A DNA stretch of 6,246 nucleotides from Candidatus Tenderia sp. (GTDB taxonomy: Bacteria; Pseudomonadota; Gammaproteobacteria; Tenderiales; Tenderiaceae), in assembly GCA_030148045.1 (NCBI GenBank), contig JASBUE010000137.1, forward strand, positions 1-6,246, given 5' to 3'. The notes beneath the pieces were generated by a model that ran no database searches, was not told where the DNA came from, and worked only from the letters and a program-made list of their open reading frames with translations. Positions 1 through 4,892 of this stretch are shown here, in pieces. A program made the translations under genes and the position numbers. Within the stretch, counting starts at the first letter, position 1; every line of letters begins with the position of its first letter.

Positions 1-457
1 CCACCGCCACCCCGCCCGGCGCATCGAACTCGCCCGGGCCGTGACCGGCACGCCCGAGGGCGCGCCGCCACTCCCCTGCCAGCGAGAACACGGCGATGCG
101 GTCGTTCCAGTAATCGGCCACATACAGCTCGCCGTTGGCGATGACAAGGTTCATCGGGCGGCCGACCCGGCCCGCCGCCTCGCCAGGAGCGCCTATGATG
201 CGTTGGAAACGCCCGTCGTGATCGAACACCTGGATGCGCCCGTTGCGGGCATCAGCAACAAACACCTCCGTATCGCTGACGGCGATGCCGGTGGGTTCAT
301 TGAATTGTCCCGGCTCTGTCCCCTGCCCACCCCAGGCCGTGACGAAGCGGTAGGCCGGTTCCCGCGCAGAAGAAAACGACGCCGCGCCGATGATCGCAGC
401 CACCAGCACCAGCGCCACAACGAACCACAGCGTCTTCTTCACCACGGACTCAGCCAT
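1..457 (-). CDS. Membrane-anchored NHL-repeat beta-propeller protein (C-terminus outside window)
   Basis: Reading the minus strand from the ATG at 457 gives 152 uninterrupted codons running off the window edge. Residues 9-30 form a hydrophobic segment (LWFVVALVLVAAIIGAA) after a short KK-containing N-terminus, so this is a signal anchor or signal peptide and the rest should be periplasmic. NHL repeats follow: about 42-83 (WGGQGTEPGQF, then a VFVADARNGRIQVF strand pair), about 88-130 (GRVGRPMNL, then LYVADYWNDRIAVF), and a third beginning at about 135 (GRAGHGPGEFDAPGGVAV). NHL propellers are mostly protein- or ligand-binding scaffolds, and no enzymatic motif is visible. It is the third gene of the minus-strand block, 77 bp after the HMA gene, and probably shares its promoter. 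No clear Shine-Dalgarno sequence precedes the ATG. The family call is firm; the substrate or partner is unknown. Confidence 0.85.
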   Translation of the reverse strand, partial: MAESVVKKTLWFVVALVLVAAIIGAASFSSAREPAYRFVTAWGGQGTEPGQFNEPTGIAVSDTEVFVADARNGRIQVFDHDGRFQRIIGAPGEAAGRVGRPMNLVIANGELYVADYWNDRIAVFSLAGEWRRALGRAGHGPGEFDAPGGVAV

Positions 458-534
458 TGTCAGGGTTGCAACGCAACCAAAGGACCACACTCTGCATCCG
501 GCTGCACGACGGGACTATCGCCACCAAACACACC

Positions 535-837
535 TTATTGCCCGCCCTGACGCGTCGTCATGCCGCGCAGCGTGAAGCCGGCGTCATCCACCAGCGTTTT
601 CATCTGCGCCTCGCTGAAGGCGGCACCCTCTTCGGCGCTGACGATGACCAGCCCTTTATCCAGGTCGATCTCCACCGCCTCCACCCCCGGAGTCTTCATG
701 AGTTTTTTCTCGATGCCGTAGGCGCAGAAGGGACAGGCCAGGCCGTCGACCCGCAGTTCATACCGGGTGCCGGCCGCCACGCTCGGCCCGGCCCATAAAA
801 AGACGAGTATTGCAATGAATAGAGCAGAGCGCTTCAT
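535..837 (-). CDS. Secreted heavy-metal-associated (HMA, MerP-like) protein
   Basis: This is a 100-residue protein. Residues 1-22 are a Sec signal peptide (MKRSALFIAILVFLWAGPSVAA) with likely cleavage before G23, so the mature form should be a periplasmic protein of about 78 residues. The rest fits one ferredoxin-like HMA domain: first strand YELRVDGL, the metal-site loop C35-P-F-C38, helix AYGIEKKLMKTPGV, then strands VEAVEIDLDKGLVIVSA and a second helix. HMA proteins bind soft metals through the CxxC pair, and MerP is the periplasmic example. Here the usual GMxCxxC is GLACPFC, with Leu in place of Met. The start is supported by GGAGG at 845-849 (minus strand), 7 nt before the ATG. It lies 42 bp after the barrel gene, consistent with one transcript. 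Metal specificity cannot be read from the sequence. Confidence 0.88.
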   Translation of the reverse strand: MKRSALFIAILVFLWAGPSVAAGTRYELRVDGLACPFCAYGIEKKLMKTPGVEAVEIDLDKGLVIVSAEEGAAFSEAQMKTLVDDAGFTLRGMTTRQGGQ

Positions 838-879
838 GTCGTATCCTCCAGTTTATTCGGCCATCCGGCCGCGCCGCCG

Positions 880-1683
880 TCACAGGTGCCATTCCAGCTC
901 CAACCGGGCGCGGTAATCGGATTCCGCCTGATTGCCGTTCAGGTCACTGGTGAGGGGAAATTGCACACCGGTCTTGACGGCGAAGTTGCGTAACGTCCAC
1001 ATCAACCCCGGCGAGAGGAACCATTCCGTGCCGCCGCTATCGGCGAGCGTGCCGCCGTCCAGGCGGCTCCTGGCCGTGCGCTCGCCGTTCAGCTCCAGCA
1101 TCCACACCCAGTCCGGCTCCAGATATCCGCTCGGCTTGAAACGGATACCGCCCACCAGATCGAGCAGCAGCTTGTCGCCCCGCGCCAGGCCGTCGGATGT
1201 CTCACCATTGGCACGGTAGCGCAGCGCGGCCCAGCGGTACCATTTGCGGCTCTCGTAGCCGTAAGTCAGCCCAACAATGGCATCGCTGGTACCACTGCCA
1301 CGCCCTTTGTCCGCGGTATCCGGCTTGAGTCTGAGAAACAGCGTCGCGGACTCCTGCAACCCCAGGCTATCGCGGCGCCAGAAGCGGTACTTGGTGGCGA
1401 CGGCCAGGTCCCCGATACCGTTCGAGCCATCCTCCCGCTCCACATAGGGCGCTTCGAAGCGGACCGTCCAATCCCCGCTCAGCCCGTAGGCCAGCTCCAG
1501 AGAAGAATCTGTTTCACCGGCACTTCCTGACTCGCGCCGGTCCACACCCACGTGCACCTCGACAGCGTCCTTGAACAAGGTATGCGGCCCCAATCCGAAC
1601 ACCGGGTCGTGGGCCAGAGCCACACCGCTGCCCAACACCAGCAGCATGCCGGCACCCCCTGCCATTCCGAAATATCGCTTCAT
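880..1683 (-). CDS. Predicted outer-membrane beta-barrel protein (transporter-like)
   Basis: This is a 267-residue protein with a signal peptide (residues 1-24, ending in the A-L-A cleavage site) and a mature N-terminus HDPVFGLGPHTLFKDA rich in potential metal ligands. From about residue 41 onward it alternates amphipathic strands and loops, for example VEVHVGVDRR, WTVRFEAPYVER, LAVATKYRFWRR, ATLFLRLKP, LLLDLVGGIRFKP and AVKTGVQFPL. It ends in the strand YRARLELEWHL, typical of outer-membrane barrels, though the last residue is Leu rather than the commoner Phe. I infer a barrel of the loosely defined 'transporter' type often found with metal-resistance genes; no substrate can be assigned. The frame could be extended upstream to a TTG at 1767, but that codon lies inside the -10 element of the promoter (1768-1773 and just past it), so the ATG at 1683 directly before the signal peptide was chosen. 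It has no strong Shine-Dalgarno sequence. It is the first gene of the minus-strand block. Confidence 0.8.
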   Translation of the reverse strand: MKRYFGMAGGAGMLLVLGSGVALAHDPVFGLGPHTLFKDAVEVHVGVDRRESGSAGETDSSLELAYGLSGDWTVRFEAPYVEREDGSNGIGDLAVATKYRFWRRDSLGLQESATLFLRLKPDTADKGRGSGTSDAIVGLTYGYESRKWYRWAALRYRANGETSDGLARGDKLLLDLVGGIRFKPSGYLEPDWVWMLELNGERTARSRLDGGTLADSGGTEWFLSPGLMWTLRNFAVKTGVQFPLTSDLNGNQAESDYRARLELEWHL

Positions 1684-1767
1684 GAGACGAGTTTCTGATG
1701 TCTGCGTCTTTGTTGGAAATAAATCATCCCGGACCACAGCCTCCACGCACGCTTGATTCCGAAACAA

Positions 1768-1798
1768 AGCCTACATCCTGGAGTTGGCTCCAGGTCAA
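1768..1798 (-). promoter_or_regulatory. MerR-family-type promoter/operator of the metal/envelope operon
   Basis: On the minus strand the -35 is TTGACC (1793-1798) and the -10 is TAGGCT (1768-1773), separated by exactly 19 bp (1774-1792). Inside the spacer is a perfect 7-bp dyad CCTGGAG-TTGG-CTCCAGG (1777-1794). An over-long 19-20 bp spacer with a central dyad is the hallmark of promoters activated by MerR-family regulators (MerR, ZntR, CueR, CadR/PbrR), which untwist the DNA when metal is bound. An A-rich tract (minus strand GAAAAAAGG) lies immediately upstream of the -35. The predicted transcript start is near 1761, giving a leader of about 78 nt to the ATG at 1683. No MerR-type regulator gene is in the window. 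Which metal is sensed cannot be told; the half-sites look more like Zn/Cd/Pb-type than Cu-type operators, from memory. Confidence 0.82.
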
Positions 1799-2111
1799 CC
1801 TTTTTTCTGAAGAAATTTATACGGAAACCAAGAAAGTTGTTTCTTCCAATGAGGAACAAGGCGTTTGACGGTGGGTGCTATGAGAAGAGGCTATTGTTCC
1901 CTCGACCTCTGCCGGCCGTGTGTCGGCAATGCGAAATTGACCCGCCTTTCATTAACCTCGGTCCATGAAAAGACAGCAGATAAGCCGAGATGCCCAAAGA
2001 GGAAGGTATTGGCAAACCGACCCTCCGTATTTTTCATGTCTAACGATGCAGTACTCACGGATCAATCCCTGGAGAACCACCGCATTCCTTAAGGCAATCA
2101 GGCCAGCGTAA
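1799..2111. other. Non-coding divergent intergenic region
   Basis: About 310 bp separate the minus-strand promoter from the likely plus-strand promoter. Short reading frames here have no ribosome-binding sites, no recognisable domains and unconvincing composition, so I call no gene. It contains an AT-rich stretch next to the MerR-type promoter (1800-1845) with a small hairpin AAGAAA-GTTG-TTTCTT (1830-1845), and a possible weak sigma-70 pair TTGGCA (2009-2014) with TTTCAT (2032-2037) at 17-bp spacing on the plus strand. I see no RNA gene or riboswitch that I can name. Confidence 0.5.
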
Positions 2112-2120
2112 TGTTAAAAT
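2112..2120 (+). promoter_or_regulatory. Candidate extended -10 promoter for the sensor-kinase operon
   Basis: The sequence TGTTAAAAT fits an extended -10 (TGn followed by TAAAAT, 5 of 6 matches to TATAAT) and lies 37 nt before the ATG at 2158. Only a poor -35 (AAGGCA at 2091-2096, 18-bp spacing) is present, as is common for extended -10 promoters. A start near 2127 would give a leader of about 31 nt containing the GGGAG ribosome-binding site at 2146-2150. This is an assignment by eye only. Confidence 0.4.
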
Positions 2121-2157
2121 GAATTCAACATCATGACATGCCGTTGGGAGTGCCGCC

Positions 2158-2496
2158 ATGACCACAGAAAATTATCCCTCACAGCGCATACAGGCAAGGA
2201 TCCGTGAGTTCAAATTACCGCCGATCAGGGATGGTCTGGTGCTAGGCCGGGACTCGGCCGTCGGCTGTGTCGCGGTTCGCAAAACCCTGGAATTGCTGGT
2301 CAATTATCCCTTCGCCCATATTGAGCCGGACGATGATATTGTAGGAGACATTATCGTCCGGGAGGCCATGCTCAAACGCATTCCTGAGGAACGTCTGACG
2401 CGTTTTGTGCTAGAGCGCATCAAGCCACTCATGTCGGCGGATGAAATTCTGCAAATCGACTTCGACCTGGAAGTAGAAGTCAGTCTCAAATGGTGA
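2158..2496 (+). CDS. Small conserved-looking protein of unknown family, coupled to the sensor kinase
   Basis: This is a 112-residue soluble protein. There is no signal peptide, no membrane segment, and only one Cys (in SAVGCVAVRK). The start is supported by GGGAG at 2146-2150, 7 nt before the ATG. Its stop overlaps the kinase start by 7 nt (ATGGTGA), which predicts translational coupling and near-stoichiometric production with the kinase. Predicted features by eye: a basic N-terminal region (about 1-22), a helix around VAVRKTLELLVNYP, an acidic segment IEPDDDIVGDIIV (about 56-68), a charged helical region EAMLKRIPEERLTRFVLERI, and an alternating C-terminal strand LQIDFDLEVEVSLKW. I do not recognise a family. 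The tight coupling suggests a partner or modulator of the kinase, but that is inference. It being a real gene is supported by the ribosome-binding site, the overlap and the composition matching its neighbours. Confidence 0.75.
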   Translation: MTTENYPSQRIQARIREFKLPPIRDGLVLGRDSAVGCVAVRKTLELLVNYPFAHIEPDDDIVGDIIVREAMLKRIPEERLTRFVLERIKPLMSADEILQIDFDLEVEVSLKW

Positions 2497-4088
2497 CCTC
2501 GCCCCTCGTCGCCGGTGACGCCCTCACCAGGCACTGGGCCCGAGTCAACGCCGATGACCACCCAAGTGCAGCGGAACCGGGCCTCATCTATGCCGTGTTT
2601 GGCGAGGAAAGCGGTGATTTCCTGGGGCTGGTCAACGAGCACCAGATCAGCCGCTACCCTCAACGCATCTTCGCCGACCTGGCCAATTTATCGAAGACCG
2701 TCACCATCCCCGCCGACACCCCCTTGGACGAACTCGATCGCCATTTCGCCGGCGGCGAGGTGGCCGTCGCCGTGACCGGTGGCGACAGGATCATCGGCGC
2801 GGTCACCCAAGCCAGCCTGCTCCACAGTTTGGTCCACTGGTACCAGCGCGCCTCCCGCCAGCTCAAGGCCGACCAAGCGCGCCAAGCACGTTGGTCACGT
2901 CGGTTGACTTCGCTAAATGACGCCTCTCAACATCTCCTGGAGTTGCTCGCCCATACCCAGGAGCCTCACGAGCTCTGCCAAAGAGGTATCGAAATCCTGT
3001 CCAGTCTGGTCGAGGCTCGCTATGGCGCCATTGCCATACTCGATGCCCAGCAGCAGTTGCAAGATTTCGTCCAGACCGGAATCAGCGAGGCCCAGGTTAC
3101 GGAAATCGGCGCCTATCCTACAGGAAAAGGGCTGCTGGGAGATATTCTACACTCCGAAGCCTGCTTCAATATTGCCAATATTGAGGAAGATCCACGATTC
3201 ACCGGATTCCCCCCTCATCATCCTATAATGAAGAGCATGCTTGCCTGCCCGGTCACCCACAAAGACCAGACGCGTGGTCGCGTTTATCTCTGTGATAAAC
3301 TGAATAAAAAACGTTTTACCACTGATGACGAAATCGTCGTCCAGACCTTTGCCAACACCCTGGCGCTGATCCTGATCCAGGCGGAAGAACAGCAGGCGCG
3401 TTTCGCGGCAGAGCAGCACGCGCTGAAATTACTGGGCGAGAATCAGGCGCTGACACGCAAGTTGATCACCGGCATTGAACAGGACCGGCAGCGTATCGCC
3501 AAGGAACTGCACGATGAAATGGCCCAGTATTGTGCCGCAGTATTGGCCAACGCCCACACCATCAACAGCCTGAACCAAAACACTCACAGCGCTATAGCTG
3601 AGAGCGCCAAATCCATCATCGACCTGTGTGAACATACTCACCATAAGATCGAGGCCGTCATCAACGAACTCAAGCCGCCGCTGTTGGACAGCGAAGGCCT
3701 GGAGGTTAGCCTACATAGCCTGCTAGACGAGTGGCGCAGGTACTGCCCGGGTATCCAGTTTCGGCTTGTTTACGATCCGAGCATTCCACGCTTGGGCCGG
3801 ACACTGGAAATCGCACTTTACCGCATCATCCAGGAAAGCCTGTCCAACATCGCCCGCCACAGCCAGGCGGAGTGGGCGACAATTCAGCTGGACAGGGAAG
3901 GGACAAATCTGCGACTTGAAATAAAAGACAACGGCCAGGGTGCCGGTGAGGCACAACTGAACAGTGGTTTCGGCCTGGCCGGCATGCGTGAACGGGTGTT
4001 CGCCATGAACGGAGACATCAAACTGCAAACACAACCGGCGCAGGGCTTCGCCTTGCGCATCGAACTGCCGCTGAGCGAACCGTACTGA
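2490..4088 (+). CDS. Soluble sensor histidine kinase: CBS-like + GAF + HisKA_3 + HATPase (NarX/UhpB family)
   Basis: This is a 532-residue protein without a signal peptide or membrane segments, hence a cytoplasmic sensor. Residues about 30-118 resemble a CBS-type module (FLGLVNEHQISRYPQRIFADL, then IIGAVTQASLLHSLV). A linker with coiled-coil character follows at about 119-145. A GAF domain spans about 150-300, with LVEARYGAIAIL (173-184) and GFPPHHPIM (239-247). A second coiled stretch (299-330) leads to the HisKA_3 dimerisation domain with phospho-acceptor H341 in RQRIAKELHDEMAQ. The HATPase domain has an N-box (QESLSNIARH, N453), G1 DNGQG (480-484) and G2 GFGLAGMRERV (493-503), so the kinase looks catalytically intact. 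It overlaps the upstream small gene by 7 nt and precedes its probable cognate NarL-type regulator by 9 bp. H244 lines up, from memory, with the proximal haem histidine (H149) of mycobacterial DosS, so haem binding is possible but unproven. The input half is paralogous to the protein starting at 4893. Confidence 0.93.
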   Translation: MVTSPLVAGDALTRHWARVNADDHPSAAEPGLIYAVFGEESGDFLGLVNEHQISRYPQRIFADLANLSKTVTIPADTPLDELDRHFAGGEVAVAVTGGDRIIGAVTQASLLHSLVHWYQRASRQLKADQARQARWSRRLTSLNDASQHLLELLAHTQEPHELCQRGIEILSSLVEARYGAIAILDAQQQLQDFVQTGISEAQVTEIGAYPTGKGLLGDILHSEACFNIANIEEDPRFTGFPPHHPIMKSMLACPVTHKDQTRGRVYLCDKLNKKRFTTDDEIVVQTFANTLALILIQAEEQQARFAAEQHALKLLGENQALTRKLITGIEQDRQRIAKELHDEMAQYCAAVLANAHTINSLNQNTHSAIAESAKSIIDLCEHTHHKIEAVINELKPPLLDSEGLEVSLHSLLDEWRRYCPGIQFRLVYDPSIPRLGRTLEIALYRIIQESLSNIARHSQAEWATIQLDREGTNLRLEIKDNGQGAGEAQLNSGFGLAGMRERVFAMNGDIKLQTQPAQGFALRIELPLSEPY

Positions 4089-4097
4089 ATATAATTC

Positions 4098-4727
4098 ATG
4101 CCCAACAAGCCGGCACGAATCATCATTGTCGACGACCACCCGGTGGTGCGGGAAGGCTATCAGCGTCTGCTGGAGAGCCATGGTAATGCGATAGTGGTAG
4201 ACTGCGCCGCCAGCGTGCACGAGGCCTATCAGAGCTATATAAAGCACCGGCCTGACCTGATCATCATGGATATCAGCCTACCCGACGGCAGCGGACTCAT
4301 GGCGGCGCGCCGCATCCGTGCCCGGGAGCGCGGCGCCCGCATCCTGATGTTCAGCATCCACGAGAATCCAGTACTGGCGCAACGTGCGGTCGAAGCCGGT
4401 GCCAGCGGCTATATCAGCAAACGCTCGGCACCTAAAATGCTGCTGGAGGCGGTCTGTGCCATCGCCCGGGGAGAACAATTCTTCGATGAAAGCATCACGG
4501 CACGACAGAAACAATCGACAGAAACTTTCGCCCGGCTGACACCCAGGGAATTCGATATTTTCATCCTGCTGGCCGAGGGACTCACTGTGGCCGAGATCGC
4601 CGACAAGCTTAACATCAGCCCCAAGACCGTGGGCGTCCACCACACCCGCATCCTGCAAAAACTGGCGGTAGGCAATGTCGCCCAACTCACCCGCCTGGCC
4701 ATCCGCGATGGCCTGATCGAGGCCTGA
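4098..4727 (+). CDS. NarL/LuxR-family DNA-binding response regulator
   Basis: This is a 209-residue, full-length member of the family. The receiver domain spans about 6-122, with the acidic pair D12-D13 (IIIVDDHPVVREG), the predicted phosphorylation site D58 (LIIMDISLPDGSG), S86 at the switch position usually held by Ser or Thr (MFSIHE), and conserved K108 (GYISKRS). A linker leads to a LuxR-type helix-turn-helix at about 146-206 (LTPREFDIFILLAEG, AEIADKLNISPKTV, HTRILQKL). All receiver residues needed for phosphotransfer are present. It lies 9 bp after the kinase stop with no obvious Shine-Dalgarno sequence, so it probably depends on translation of the kinase gene. Family knowledge predicts that it dimerises and binds DNA when phosphorylated by the adjacent kinase. 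Its targets are unknown; no clear binding site can be named in the window, though the palindrome at 4789-4809 is a candidate for testing. Confidence 0.94.
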   Translation: MPNKPARIIIVDDHPVVREGYQRLLESHGNAIVVDCAASVHEAYQSYIKHRPDLIIMDISLPDGSGLMAARRIRARERGARILMFSIHENPVLAQRAVEAGASGYISKRSAPKMLLEAVCAIARGEQFFDESITARQKQSTETFARLTPREFDIFILLAEGLTVAEIADKLNISPKTVGVHHTRILQKLAVGNVAQLTRLAIRDGLIEA

Positions 4728-4788
4728 GCGTCTCCTTTCTTGCAACCCCACCTTGATCAGACTCACACGGGGGCGGGTCCGTTCGACG

Positions 4789-4809
4789 AAATAAGGATTT
4801 TCCTTATTT
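4789..4809. repeat. Perfect 21-bp palindrome (9-3-9) between the response regulator and the second sensor gene
   Basis: AAATAAGGA (4789-4797), TTT (4798-4800), TCCTTATTT (4801-4809) is a perfect inverted repeat. It lies 61 bp after the regulator stop and 83 bp before the GTG of the next gene. A symmetric AT-rich site of this size fits an operator for a dimeric regulator. As a terminator it would be poor: the stem has only two G-C pairs, the loop is 3 nt, and no T-run follows beyond the arm itself. Confidence 0.6.
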
Positions 4810-4832
4810 ATCACAGGCCCATCTTCCCCGAT

Positions 4833-4872
4833 AGTTCCCATGTAAAAAGTCGTAAATGAGTTACCGGGAACT
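4833..4872. repeat. Inverted repeat with 7-bp arms upstream of the second sensor gene
   Basis: AGTTCCC (4833-4839) and GGGAACT (4866-4872) are perfect reverse complements separated by 26 bp, ending 20 bp before the GTG at 4893. If transcribed, the arms could form a hairpin close to the start of translation; as DNA they could be two half-sites. Arms of 7 bp may also arise by chance, so the functional call is weak. Confidence 0.35.
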
Positions 4873-4892
4873 CTTTCCATCGTATTTCAGCA

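Noticed and set aside
41..550. Plus-strand open frame of 169 codons over the left end
   Set aside because: It is antisense to the NHL-repeat gene, whose minus-strand translation shows clear NHL repeats and a membrane anchor; the plus frame is low-complexity Pro/Arg/His-rich with no domain.
1684..1767. Upstream extension of the barrel gene to a TTG at 1767
   Set aside because: The TTG lies at the -10 element of the MerR-type promoter, upstream of the predicted transcript start, and the extension would bury the signal peptide behind 28 extra residues.
1830..1845. Hairpin AAGAAA-GTTG-TTTCTT as a terminator
   Set aside because: The stem is six mostly A-T pairs with no T-run on either strand, and no gene ends next to it.
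1910..1928. TGCCG...CGGCA hairpin in the intergenic region as an RNA element
   Set aside because: A 5-bp stem with a 9-nt loop is expected by chance in this GC content; nothing flanks it to suggest a structured RNA.
2009..2037. TTGGCA-N17-TTTCAT as the main promoter of the kinase operon
   Set aside because: The -10 matches only 4 of 6 bases and it is about 120 nt from the start codon; the extended -10 at 2112-2120 is better placed, though this one cannot be excluded as a second promoter.
1753..2092. Short plus-strand open frames in the intergenic region (71 and 75 codons)
   Set aside because: They have no ribosome-binding site, no recognisable motif and atypical composition, and the first overlaps the minus-strand promoter.
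3723..4247. Minus-strand open frame of 174 codons
   Set aside because: It is antisense to the HATPase domain of the kinase and the receiver domain of the regulator, both of which have intact conserved motifs.
4278..4880. Minus-strand open frame of 200 codons across the response regulator and the gap after it
   Set aside because: The plus frame encodes a complete NarL-type regulator; the minus frame has no domain and is a product of high GC.
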